Below the pieces are notes generated by a model. The model saw nothing but the letters and a program-made list of their open reading frames with translations. It ran no database searches and was not told the DNA's origin. Made by a program: the position numbers and the translations under genes. This document shows positions 1 to 13,900 of a DNA stretch of 64,000 nt, one piece after another. Numbering within the stretch: the stretch's first letter is position 1; every line of letters begins with the position of its first letter. Source of the stretch: Owenia fusiformis (lineage: Eukaryota; Annelida; Polychaeta; Sabellida; Oweniidae); NCBI GenBank assembly GCA_903813345.2, contig CAIIXF020000012.1, positions 12,074,932 through 12,138,931 of the forward strand, read 5' to 3'.

Positions 1-2267
1 AAGCCACGTTAACAAGCTCGCACCTATAAGTAGAAGTCACATAGAATATGTCAGTTAGTTTTTTCATGTAACTTTTTTTAGTTGATAGATTCATGCCAGT
101 TTGAACAAACTGCCTCCTCTGCTGGGATTTTGCAGGCACAACATATATTTTAGATTCTTGCGTTTTATCGCACTGTGTGAAATAAAGTAAATACCACTAA
201 ATCCCGCAAATAGTTATGTAGTTATTAAACCCGAAAATCGCTTTAATGAATACTAATGGACACGTTTGTATTTATACGTTCATATCTATTCTGTAATTAA
301 AGTGTGCGCCTGACCCGGCTACGTATAGCACAGAGTTTATACTGGCGGATTAGACTAGTTCATTTTTTATATGTGTGTGAAAGCTTTCTCTTATATGCGT
401 TTTTTCGTTTAGTACGGTTTTGTTATAATTGCCGAGGTCATATAACCGGGATAAAACAATGATTATCGTTGACTGCCCACACACAAAACATACGTTGAGT
501 GAACAGTGTTATTACAAACAAAGCGTAGTGTGATAATAAGCTGTACACTACCACTGCTGCATGTCCATATTACTAATTTACTAGGGCTCCCAAAGAGTGG
601 ATAGGGAGGTTGTGTTTGTCACTTTTAAATTTTACATTTCAAAATTGTCATAATTTGTTGGTTTCATTCGTTTAGCCAATCAAAACATTGTAAAACAATA
701 AATTGTCTGTTACGTACAATCAATTTTGTTCAGTTTTGATTAGTTGTCAGAATAAAGTTACGTTCATCTGAATCCATGTACTAAAACAAAAATCCTATTT
801 TCACTTCAAAATACTTCAGTGAGATGAAGGCTCGGAATTGTCAAATGCAATAACTTATCGTATTCGTTATTTTATCTTCTCGATAGTAGCATTTAGTCGT
901 ACATTTGATGCCAGGTCACCTTGTCGCGTACCTCTTGGGGAACCCCACATTTATGTGTGTACTCATGGAAGTAAATTCCCCGGTGTAGCCGAGAGCCACA
1001 AACTTTTCAACAGGTTCGAAATGACCAATTTCTCTCATATATACTCTAAATATTTTATTATTTAGCACCTACAAAGTATTGCTAATAACCATATGTAATT
1101 TCAATAAGGAACCTTATCTGGCTACATATAAATTCAATATCAACACTAGCTGTTCTCTCAACACGTCCTGGCTTACCTTGTGGTGACAAACCCTGGGTTT
1201 TCGCTATTTATAGTTTATCAACACCTGGACGCATGCGCATTTTATAGTTTATCGGGCACTTTAAAGTGGTGAACATAAATGATGACTAACACTAAGAAAA
1301 AGATTTTCTGTCACATATGTCATAAATTCTTACTTCAGTGAATTGAATGCTTTCTCCGTCCCGGAACGTACAAATATAGTGGAATTTGTGTCCATAATGG
1401 CAAATAAAAATTTGAAACTTAAAAATTTGAAGTGTTAATGCCGACTCTTCAAATGTTGATGTGATTTTGGAGCCCGATTACGCCGCAAGTAGGATTGGCT
1501 CCCAGAATGCAACATGACACATGCCAGCTTTCAAAATGGCGGAACCTGTCCCGAGTAAAAATGTCATTTGCCCCTTTACTCCTAATCAACTTGATAATTA
1601 TGCCAAAAAAGTCATTTATCAGTGGCCCAAGTTAGAAAAATATGGACACACAGTCAAAACTTGAAAATGTACTGTTAAAAAAACGAAGGGGGAATCAATT
1701 TGACCCCCCCCCCATCCCTGCAGACATTATGGATCGACGTTTTGATTTTGTGGGCAGTCTTGCATGTAATACATGTGCATAATTACATACCTAGGATATG
1801 CAAGTTTAGCATCCAAAAAAAGGTTGATATGCAAATGCATCTTTGTTTGTTGTTGATACAACGTAATGATGATAGGCTATCAAATAATTTGATATAGGTG
1901 GTATGACACTCACTCACATCGTATGTCCGTATCAAACATTTGATATCTAACTATATCTTGAAATAAAACAGGAGATATCGCACATTTTGCACAGTGTTTT
2001 TTATCTTTATGAAATAGATATATCGATTGTTTGGGAGATTTGTCAAATAATGATGTATAGTGACTTTACAATTAATGAAGTGTGATCTTACTGTACTGAT
2101 TGGCAAGATATATCGTAGCGTGAGAATCAACGTTTCTTAACTGAAAATGTAAAGATATTTTGATGACACCATTTTTTCATGGCGTATTGTCATATACGCA
2201 TAAAACGCCATGGCGTAATCTCAAAATTTAGAGAATTTTTTTTATAATGAATTGCCCAATACTCAAT
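1..2267. other. Upstream AT-rich region, no gene seen
   Basis: Only short chance frames. A tggcgta/tacgcca motif cluster lies at 2180-2220, and a possible fragment of the 300-bp MITE (taggattggctcccagaatg) is at about 1490. A 5' UTR exon of copy A could lie here or nearer 4700, but I cannot place it. Confidence 0.45.
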
Positions 2268-2536
2268 CTCATTTTCATTTTCAAATTTCCGACCCCCCCC
2301 CCCTAAAAGCTCGTTCGTTTCGCTCACTCGTGGCGTACACTCACAAAATAGCCACGCTGCGCCATTGGAGACCGTTCATCTGTCCCAGTCGTGTATTTTG
2401 TAGAGATGCCTGGGTGAACACTTTCTCATTATGCAAAATAATTGACTTGAATAACCTGCGTGACATTATTAATATTTCTACATCAACTAAAGAACATATT
2501 GAATGATTATTGATATTCGTCATATCGGGTTACCAT

Positions 2537-4017
2537 ACTTTAGTAGGAAGCGAGGGTCTCCATGCAAACGAAAGCTATACTTTTTTAATGAGATGTTTTG
2601 ATATCTAAATGTTGTCTACTTAAAAAAATTTGAATTGTAAAATGATTAATTAATAATGTTAACAAATATCCATGCAAATAACTATTATGAACTCGACTAT
2701 TAGCAAAAGTGGGTACCTCGGGGGGCAAAATATGACCTGTTTTCTTTCAACTTTTAATATAACTTTTTTTAATGGGCAATGAATAGTGGTAATAAATTCA
2801 TTTAAAGAGCTGGGGAGTGGACCTAGTGAAATCTTTGCTGCACTGGTGACTACTTTTTTCAAAAAATTATATTTAAAAGAGAAACCTAATTTTGTATAGG
2901 ACTTTAGCGAACCTCTTTGGTTCCTACATTGCTCCCTCTATGGTGGTATATTTGTATTTGTACAGAACTAAGATTAAAAACATATTTAGGCTTTGTTTTT
3001 TAAGTTTGAGGGTGTCTAGAACATAAAAAATGCCCAAATCTTGAAATACAAAGTCTCAAATGGCTGAATTTCAGGTATACCCATAGATGGTGCACACTAT
3101 TTCAAAGTTATGGACAAAATAATAACAATGTTAAAAATGGATAATCCTAAGCCCCGATGATAAGAATACACGGTTTTCATTTGTTGACAGATGTTATGGT
3201 TCAAATCACAAGACAAGGAAGTCAAAATATACGTTCATGTAACCATTAGGTTCTTAATACTTATTTGGGGTGATAGAGGGAGCAATGTAGGAACCAGGGA
3301 AGTTCGCTAAAGTCCTATACAAAATTACGTTTTTCTTAAAGCAGATATGAAATGGTATTTTTAGCCTAAAGGAATCAATATAACGTGAATATATGACGTT
3401 ACTAATCACGTGGGGGCCAATTTGATTGATCAGTTAGTTTTATTTCGTTATCTATGACCGTTAGCAGTTATCTAACATTTATTTTATGATGGCTATCGCA
3501 AGAACTCTACGTTGGGCCTACAATGGAGAAAACCGCATTTTTGTAGCTGCAAGTTGAGAAAAGCTATTTCAGTTGTCCTTTAAATATAATTTTTTGAAAA
3601 AAAGTATAACTCAGTGCAGCAAAGATTTCAATTTTTCCAGAATCACTAGGTCCCCTCCCCAGCTCTTTACATCAATATTATTATCACTATTCATCGCCCT
3701 TTAATAAAGTTATATTAAAAATTGTATGAAAACAGGTCATATGTTGCCCCTGAGGTACCCACTTTTGCTAATAGTCTAGTTCCATAACAGTTATTTGCAT
3801 GGATATTTGTTAAAAAGATTAATTAATTATATTTTTATATTTGTTATGTACAAAACTAAAAATAACAATAATACTGAAGAAATATAAAATATTCCTCTAA
3901 AAGGGGGGGCCCTCAATAAAAATCATAATTCTTTAAGTAGACATCCTGTATATATAAAAAATCTCATTAAAAATTATATATTTCGGGTGCATGGGTACCC
4001 TCGCTTCCTACTAAAGT
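2537..4017. mobile_element. Foldback-type element with long inverted arms, 5-bp target duplication
   Basis: The ends are ACTTTAGTAGGAAGCGAGGG and its complement. Long arms follow (for example 2660-2960 against 3280-3800). The target duplication ACCAT is at 2532-2536 and 4018-4022. The paralogous site in unit B (about 41880) is uninterrupted, so the insertion post-dates the duplication or was absent from that copy. No protein-coding frame is seen. Confidence 0.8.
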
Positions 4018-4755
4018 ACCATAGTCACCACAAAATTGATAAATCAAATAGTCGATGATTTATTCTTGAGGTACTAACTAAGTCCATAATGTTTGAGAAA
4101 TGGCCATATTCTCTTTACATTAGCTCTGGATCAGACTGTATAATACTTTATTGTGTTTATTTTTCATTTGCCATACATGTATATCTTGACAATTGAGTTG
4201 GAGGATTCAATATTATTTCTTAAAATTTGGCAATATAATACAAATCTAAATATGTATAAATATATAGAAAGATAGAATCAAGGGTCCACGTGTACAACTA
4301 AAGTGGTTGGAGCACTGAACTCAAATGACCACAACTAGAACAATTTAAAATGATAAGACTTTTTTAACATGCCCCGTGTTACACCACAATTTACACAAAA
4401 TCGATTCTTTGTAGTTTGCACATAATTTGTTTGCATTTAGTATATATGCATCATTCGTTATATAGTTAACTCCTACCTACATAAGAAATATAGAGTTATT
4501 ACTTATCATTTTTACATCAGTCTTACATTAAGTGTTTCATTTTGAATAAGGAATTTAGAGAGGTATGTAGATCTTTCATTTATATGAATATGTCATAAGT
4601 GAATTGAGGCATGGCAAATAACCTGCAATTGCTATCTTTGCATCTTAGACAAGCATACAAAGAAAATTATTTAAATGCGAACGTATGTAAGCTTATGATC
4701 GGAAGTGATTTTGAATGATGATATCATTTGTCTCTTTTTCCGCAGCATTGGACTT

Positions 4756-4914
4756 ATGGGGATGTGTGGAATCGTTTTTCTTATGCTATCATGTCTCGCA
4801 TCTTGCTACGCAAGAAATGCCACTTTATTCATAACGCAGATGAAGAGCAAATGTAATGGAAATAATCACTATCTCATGAACGATAACAATAAAGTGTTTG
4901 ATACATGTAAATCT
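4756..4914 (+). CDS. Copy A exon 1: signal peptide and start of the N-terminal segment
   Basis: This exon encodes residues 1-53. It starts at the first ATG after a pyrimidine-rich acceptor and ends at a gtaagt donor in phase 0. The first 19 residues are a hydrophobic stretch (IVFLMLSCLASC) with a plausible cleavage site after SCYA, so the product is predicted to be secreted or luminal. Two cysteines follow (SKCN, DTCK). A second ATG two codons later could also serve as the start. Confidence 0.85.
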
Positions 4915-7900
4915 GTAAGTTACTTGATACCATTGTACACTTATTTCTTAGAGTTCATTCATCTTTCATTGCAGACTAATCGAAACAGGTATTGACACTG
5001 TGTGAATAGCATTAATGAAAATGACCCTCAGAAGTTTTACAACTATTATCTACAATTCGTAGTTTTTGAAGAGATATGTTTACACTTCCCTAAAGAAATG
5101 TACGTTACTATTAATATTTGTTCATTAATGATAAGGTAAGAGACGAATATCGTGCGAGGTATGGCCCGATTGGTAAATGGAAATGTAAATTGTTTGTCAA
5201 AAATGGCGACATTCTGGCTATTAAGGTAAAACGTTGTCTTCAACCATACTGTATCATAATTATATATTGGTATTTTTATCATTTTATTAGAAGGTACATT
5301 ATACGAGGATGTCAGTAGCATTATGCTTCCAAAAAGGTGTATTTAAGATCTTCATAAAATACAATGATCTAAACACAATTCCGTAATATGGATTCAAATA
5401 ATATAATTTAATATAGTACAACATACAATATAATAATAATTATTATAAAATAATATAATAAAATATGATATAATATAATAAAATATAATATAATATAGAG
5501 GTTATATATTAAAATAACACCTATTGTTATATCTTGAAGTAATACTTTTGAAAAGGTCAAGGTCAAGTCTACTAAAGAAAGACCAGATGCATACATTCAT
5601 ATATTGGTAGACAACAAAGGCAAGTTAATCTTACAACAAAAGGGTTTCTTCAAGTGGAACGATTGCATTCACGTAAGCGGTATGTAGCATCAGCATGTTG
5701 CTCTCTTCAATTCCTCTCGGGCGTTTTGATTAGAATGTTTACAAAAACACTTTCAGATAAAATGTAAACTTAAAGGATTTGAGAGCAATTTATTGTCGTT
5801 TGTACGCACCAAGACATTTATTGTTTCTTATCTAAAACTTTCATACGTTTTGCTAGAGTATTGGGAGCATTACGGTAACACTGTGGGTGGAACACGTTAC
5901 TCTCCATTAGATGAAATAAATGTTAACAATGTCAAAGACCTAACGATAGCTTGGACATTCCGATATGGACCGAGTCCTTGGGGGCATAAAGCTGATAAAG
6001 CCCTTAAAGAACAAACAGCGCCGATTATGGTAGAAGACGGGTCGATATACGGTATACAAATTATGCGAAAACAAATGTAGTACCTAATAACTGTGTAACT
6101 CACTCCCTTCCCCGTACCCATACTGATGAATTATTTGCTCATGGTACTACACCACTAGACAAACCTCCAAGGATACATCACTTACCACCTCCCAATTATT
6201 TTTGTGATATTTCTACAGCATGTACATATCGTAGTCGCATTCTAAGCCAAAATGCACGAAACGAATCGAAAATAGTAGTTCAGGCACTTATTTGAGAGAT
6301 TTATTAATTTTGTAATATTTTCCTGGTGTAGAGGTTTATGTATTCATCTACAAGTAGACAAACTACTCTACAGGAGTTTTTTGAGATACTATTACTCTTA
6401 CTTAGTTCTTCCTCATATTAGATTAATGTATTTATCAGGACATATGTCTTATTCATAGTACACCGGACAAGTTGAATGAAGCAGTCGTGTTTTTACTCTA
6501 TATTGCAATGGAACAACCATTCTTATTGAAATGTTCAAGATTTATTGTAGAGACAATCTTCAACATGGAAAATAAACATTTTATCAAAATTTTCCAATTT
6601 TATGATTTTGACAGGCTTTTTTCAAAAACGCTTCACTGTCAATAAAATACAGGTTTTTGCTTGTACAATTGAACTTATAACGTCATTTCAAATTTTCCGT
6701 CATATTCAATATTGTTACAGTGCATTAGACCAATAAGAAACTTGTTGCTCTGGTTCTCCTTTTGTGAAGCGTTCCCTAGATTAAGCCAAGATAATGGAGG
6801 TCAATCTTCTTGTCAACGGACACGAGTTCAACCGGATCGAACTTTTCAATACTGTCCAAAATGAAGTAAAACATTACGAATCTCCAACCTCAAGTATTTT
6901 CGGCATTAGATCATTCAGAGATGTTAATATAGCTGTGTCAAATTCTATCATGAAATTGTCAGGGAAACCTGACATATTCGAAGCATGGGGTAATTTACAT
7001 ACCACATGGTTGCATGCTGAGTGATGGCGTTGGAAAAAACCAGTGGCGCAAAAGGTGCGTTATCAGAAGAAACGTGATCCGGAGTGAGAAGTTTTTCATT
7101 GGCCTAATGCACTGTAATAATATCACTGAATATGACAAAAATGAATAACAATAATCAGTCATACTTAATATGGCATCAAAGACATCTTGGAAGACTTTGG
7201 GCGGCCAAAAATTCAATTTCATGTTGAGAATTGTTTCCAGAATTTCAATAATAATGGTTGTTGCAAAAACAAAACTGCATCATCCAACGTGTCCGGGGTA
7301 CTATTTTTGTAATTTAGGAAACGATCTATTGATATTTTGCACTCCTTGGCGAGCAATCGTTGCATTAGATCCTATAACTGGTGCAGAGGTTTGGAGAAAT
7401 AATGACGGGATAACAGTGCATAAGTGAGTTGATTACATAAAGGTTCACTTCATGTTAAATGTGGTTAAAATTGAAACACCCACATCATAGAATGAATCGT
7501 TAAGTTTTATTGTATGTCGATTATACTGTATACTAGAATATAGTATATCTTTGGGGAACGGTATATTCTATCACTCACGGCCCAATTTTCATTGAAATTA
7601 ACTTTCTCGTTAACAAGAATACTTGCTTTGGGGCTTATATCACAAAGATTAATGATAACTAAGTTGTGTAATCATCCTTATGCGTGTTCATGGCGCAATA
7701 TTATAATTTATCAAATAATTATGTAATTGTTTCTCTTGGATACGATTGCGTAAGCTTTTCTCAATAGATAACCGTTTTTCGGATACGGTCGTGTAAGCAC
7801 CTCCTGCTGTATACTCCCCACCAATATTCAAGCATATGGAACACCTTGTTGTCTGGTGGTCGACAACATATATAAGCATAGTTCTATATAGTAGGACTGA

Positions 7901-10900
7901 GGTGGACTTTTTGGCTTTTAGGTTCCACATTTCCTTTCTTCTGAATTAAAGCCATCTGGAACTGTCCTTTGCCATTGAGGAGATGGCCTTCTTAAGTTCC
8001 TTGGGTTGTAGTCCTAGCTTGAACAATCGGGTTCTGACTGATGTTGCTGGGAACCCTCTGCAGCCAACTTCGATTGGGAAGATGGATGCGTCCCAGCCTC
8101 TTGTCTTCGCTTCATCTGCCAGGTCTCGAAATTTCGCTGCTTTGATCTCGTGTGAAACCTCCAGTCAGTCTTCCCATGGGACTGATAGTTCGATGATGAG
8201 AATGGTCTTAGTCGAAATTGAAGTCATAATCATGTCTGGAACCAAGGTTGTTACAGCCACATCCTGAGGAAAAACTAGTTTCTGGTAGAGGTCTACCTGA
8301 AGCTGCCAGTCTGTTGCATTGGCCAAGATACTTGTCTTGGGTTGTGGTTTGGGAGTGTTTACACCTCTCATAATGGTCAAGATTGCTCAGTTACATAATG
8401 CTTTTGGTGCCATTTGATGGAGAATAAGTCAGGCTTTAGCTTTTTTACTACTACCTTTGTATTTTATAAAAACTGCTTAAGAGTCTAGTGATTTGGATTT
8501 GAAGTTGGGTATACTTTTTTGTCCCAGTTGGTGCATCTTAATTTTGTTTAGCATGCTTTGACGTGCCTTTCTTCTTCTACTGAACGTCTTACTTCCTGCA
8601 CAATCTGACTCCTTTTTGATCCTTTGGGGTCATTACCAAAGGACTGTAGTGTCCTCGACCCAAGAGGCCTTTGTACACAACCCCGACTATGTCTTTGTAT
8701 CGCAGTCTCTCCTCTGCCTCTCTTATGGATTCTTGAGGTTTCCACTTTCTGCCACAGGCCATGCCTTCACATACAGTGTTGACCATCTTGTCCTTTGGCA
8801 TCAGGAGTGTAGTTATGGCTCACATCTTTGTAGCTTTGTACTCTTCCTCGACAGAAGATATTGGAATGGAAAGCTTGGATGTCTTTCCATAAAGATTTGC
8901 TGTGCTAAAACTTTGAGGAACGACCATCCACTTCCGAAAGGGATCGGCTGCATAACCTTTCCATGGGTTCTACTGCAGTCATTGGGATGTCATAGAGCAA
9001 TTGATACAATTTTATTAAAAGTATAAAATGATTAATATAAAAGTCAGAAATTAAATCAAACAATAATAGAATGTTTATTAGTTTATAGAATGAGAGGCAT
9101 GTGACAAAAGGCCTCCAATAATGAATTCTGATCATTCCCCTTGATTATGAACTCCAATGGCTACTCTTTGTTCTCGGCTACTATGATTCACGGCTACTAT
9201 TTCAGGAAACGTGACTCCTAAATATGAGGCACTTATTCCCCCTCCCGGTTTATGAGCTGAAACTATTCCTCCTCCTCCCAATCTATCAGAGAGAACTCCT
9301 TATTCAAATATAATGAATTTTAATGTTGACTCTCAATGAATGATTCTGAACTCCGATTCAGAGTTCAACTCTGTATGCTGACTCCCAATTAATGATTCAG
9401 AACTCCTATTCAAATTGTTACTCTTTATGTTGATTCCTGATAAATGATTCACAACACCCTATATTTGATGTACGACCTTTCTGGCTCCAAAAATGATGTT
9501 CCCCTTTCTGTGACTCCAAGACCGGTATGAAACCAACAGCAGTGTGGAACACATTATGGTGATATATAATTACTGTAGTTCCTAGAACATATCAAAACAG
9601 CATAGTAATACAAGTCAACAGCTCAAATTGTACGTCAAAAATAATGTCCAAAAGTTATGCTATATTATTCACGAATTGTGCTATTTTAGAGCTAGTTAAA
9701 GTTGAATGGAGACTTTATGGTAAACAAATGAGACTATCAAATATACCATTACAACAGCGATTTCAAGTTCATGAAATAACAATCTGATAAATGCAGTAAT
9801 TTAACAGACCTCAAATGCTCGCTATGAAAATCCCATTGTGAACATCAATCACATACCCTAGCCAATCTGTTAGTATCTTGTCCCCCCTCGTGGTGTAAAA
9901 TTTGCTTCCTAACGAATGCAAAAGGGGTCGATGCACGTGTGCATTCTTCTTTTATAGTAAATTAGAAATTTGTACGGGCTGAATAATTCCTTGATTATCA
10001 TTGGTTGAAAATAACATCATAATTCCGTATATGGCGCACCGGAAACACAACATGAAGGCAACCTAGTACGCCGAAATTATATGAGAATAAACACGAATTA
10101 TATACCCTGCTTTATCTACCCAAATACTTACTCGATTCCTATGAAACCGAGCTCAAAATAACTGTCTTATACTCCGATTTTAAGTTACATCAACATGCAT
10201 TAATGTTTGATAGAAGTAACATTTAACTTACAGCCTCAAAGTGTGGATTTCTGCAGCAAATATTCATTATATTTTTCACTTCCGGTTTCGATACACAATC
10301 GGCTTTGGTGAAACAAAAATACTGGTAAATAATAATCATCCATTTTCATCACAGTATTGCTATAATATATCTTAATCTAGTGATAGTCAGAAAAAAGATC
10401 GAGTAAGACGACGATATTCATTCGTTTTGTTTTTGCTGAGCACATTTGTTTTTGATGTCCTGGCGTTTGTCATGATTAGTGTCACATCTTATGTTAAGTA
10501 TGGGGAAATGGGCAAACACATGTCGAGGTGTTGCAACATGGGTGGATCCACTTAAGCCACGTGGAGCATTGTGTAAACGTAGCATATACATCCCTACGTT
10601 AGATCTCAGACTGTTAGCAGTTGATGCTGCCAATGGAAAAAATTGCGGTGATTTTGGTGTAGAGGTATGTTTTTTAATGCAATATATTTTGTAGTTACAT
10701 CGAACAATCACTCCTTATATCATTGGTGCAAGAAACGACTGTTTTTGAAGAAATGTTACCATTATAGTGTTTGGATAGTGATACTATACTATGTTCTATA
10801 CGTTTAAATAAGAACATGGCTCAAATCATTCCTTGTCATGTCTATTTTCTAAAAATCACAAAAGTGCATCTTTATTAAAGGAAAACTTAAGAGTTTTACA

Positions 10901-13900
10901 TTATGTATAATTTTTCTGTAAGAATAGTTACCATTCTTATTATTTGAAAGAATTTCTGCCATTTTTGCACTTTGAATCATGAATAACTTCACCAATTCAT
11001 AACATATTGCGAATCTTTTAGGATATATTGTATTTGATATTGTAAGGAATATATTGGTAGGTCATTTATACAAGCTGCTTGTAATTTTATCACCTCTTAT
11101 ACAGATTCTGCCTTTAATATCCGTTTTCCTTATTTTTCGGTGCAAAATACCTAGTAAGTGATTGATTCACAATATATAGGTGGTATTTGGCATCGTTTCT
11201 AGCCAGAATAGCCTTGCATTTTGTGTTTAAGGGTTTTGCTGATCTGAGGGTAGCAACTCCAAATGTGAATTGTGTGTGGTATCTAAACCCTCCAGCAGTT
11301 GTGAGAGACGTGTTGATTTTTGGACAAAGTATGTGCACTATTAGTAGTCAACATTGGTAAATGGTTGAGAAAGCGTATAAAAATTATTTTTGAAAAACTC
11401 TTTAAAATATCCTTGAATTATAAGTTATTTGATCTATTTTGCATACCGATCAAAAGACAATGGAATTAGTTTTTAATCCTGAGACTATCCTCTTAATAAT
11501 GGTATATTAAAACCCCGGAGCAAATCCATTCCAACTTCAACCCCGTTTGTAATTAAAGTTATAACTGACGACGACTGTGGAGACAATGCACCTAAGGGGA
11601 GCATACCCGCTTTCAATGCACGGACTGGACAATTTATGTGGAATTTCATGATTGTTCCAACGGATCCCAGTGATCCAGCTATGGGCACGTATCGGGATGG
11701 CACCGACGACGTTGGGGCAGGCAATGCATGGGCTCCCATTAGTGGGGACAACGAGCTCGGTGAGATGCTTATATCGATTTTTTTCTGTATGTCCCATGAT
11801 TCCCACATACAATTAACTTTTATATAAAACTTCTTAATTAGCATAACTTTGGAAAAAAATAATTTATTGAAAAATACAATCTTTTTGCTACTGAGTTTAC
11901 TTGGTTGGGTGAACATAAAGTGTAACGTTTTTGACTATTGGTCCTAATCAATGAGGATTGGCACTCAGGATTGAAATTTGATATTTTCCAACCATAATGA
12001 AAGCATCGAAATGTCGTTATTTTCTTAAATTATAACCGACTATAAATTCAAAATAAACAGATCAAAAGATTCAAACCAATATCTTGATCATTTCTTATGA
12101 GTTTTGAAATTTTGCGTTGGGAAATAAGACCAACATTCACGATTCAATTGTTCAAATGGCAGCTGTTTGACCTCGAATTTTGTATCACGACATCGACATA
12201 AATGGGATAGAATATCGATGTTGCATTCTGGGAGTAAATCCTCCTTGGTCCTAGTTGAAATGCAAAGGAACTATCTCGTGATCATTGTTTTTTTTAATCT
12301 GTTAGGTTTTGTTTACGTGCCAACAAGTTCCCCCAATCCAGACCATTTTGGAACAAATAGAATCGGCGACAACCACTATTGCAATTCAGTGGTTGCTTTA
12401 AATGTCAGTGATGGTAAAGTCGTCTGGTTTAGGCAATTAATACACCATGATATATTTAGCTACGTAAGTTATAGTATCTCTTTTCCCCAAATATATCTAT
12501 GGTTTTTTACATCAAAACTAAAAAATGGTAGTATAACTTTTCTGAAACCTTATTACAAAGATGGGTGTGACAGGCTTCTCTTTAGTTACACATTGGAGTA
12601 CATAACTAGGAATATTATAGTCATTAGATAATTTATTTTGCTCTAATATCCAGTAAGTGCCTGGGGGTGATAGCAGCTTTCCTTGTAGGGGGCAACCCTA
12701 GTTTCTTTGATGCCCCTGCAATTAAAGTATCTAGCTGCCAATTGCTTTGAAGTTGATTAGTATATCCAGATGGTATATCCTTACAATGTTTAGATACAAT
12801 TTGATTGATGCTGGTCTGATGTGCTCAGTGAGGAAAGCAGTATAACAAAGCAAATGTTCCTGCTTAATGGGCGCCGGGTTATAGCCCATTAACGTGTAGA
12901 ACCCCAAGAACTTGGTTAGTTGAACTGAGTATGTGGCTTTATTGTTTAAAGTATATTATGCACTACTCCTAAACTCTCTTATCCTTTGGTCAAGGTTTAT
13001 ACTGCTGTATCTGAGGAAGAAGAAAAATAATTGGGTTCAAAGTCATGTGGCAAAAGAGACAGTTGACATTCATTCCAGAGTATGGAAAATTTCCAGAGTA
13101 AATATTGCCTCTAATGATAGCAAGGCATTTTGTTCATGCAGTCTGGAAATAAGATCTGGCAAAATATTTAGTTTACTCCTTACATAGTTGGCCGAAATAT
13201 CAAAATTAAATTCCACAGAGAGCCAAAACCGATGTCTCAAAGTCTCCACGATGAAGGGATTGTAGAATTAGTGTGTATGAGGATTCGCTGATTCGCTGAT
13301 TTTTCCATAAATAACCCCGTATCTGAGCTGCGAAATAGACAGATATCATTTCCTTGTAGTTGAAGTGATAATCTTTGAAACTGGGTGTGTCACAAGCATA
13401 GTTGATATGCATCCAGTCTCCTTGGAAATATCCACCAGATGCTACTGTCGATTTATCCACCTCAATGTCAACAATAGGTTTATTGTCTAGAATTATAGCC
13501 TTCCCATTGAATGTGGCTATGCAGTCCAGCCACCAATGTATATCTTTCCAAATTTCGCTTGTATTTACGATTGCTTCGTTTTAGCTGACATATGGCATCA
13601 AGTACTCGTCTGAGATGACTTGAGATGCCCAATTTAGCTTCCCTGCCGGGGATTCTAGCTGTTTGCGAGATGCACGCTTTAATGTTCAGAGTAACTAACA
13701 GAGTAGGATAACAAGGATACAAGTTTTTGTTCTGGAAGTGAGATTTGCATTTTTATAGAATTTAATTCTACCCCGAGAAATGTTATCTTTGAGATGGTAC
13801 ATTTACTTCAGACCAACTGATACCAAGTCCAAGTTTCCTTAATAATCCAAGGAGCACACTGAGTTGAGTCATACATTCATCCCTCGACTCTGATATAATA

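Noticed and set aside
7170-7427. 85-residue plus-strand frame starting before exon 5
   Set aside because: Only the part from 7318 is homologous; the upstream part is intron read-through beyond a good acceptor.
8616-9026. 136-residue plus-strand frame
   Set aside because: The protein-like signal is on the minus strand (retroelement tail); this frame is its shadow.
11485-11916. 143-residue minus-strand frame
   Set aside because: It is antisense to exon 8 of copy A, which has clear homology and splice sites on the plus strand.
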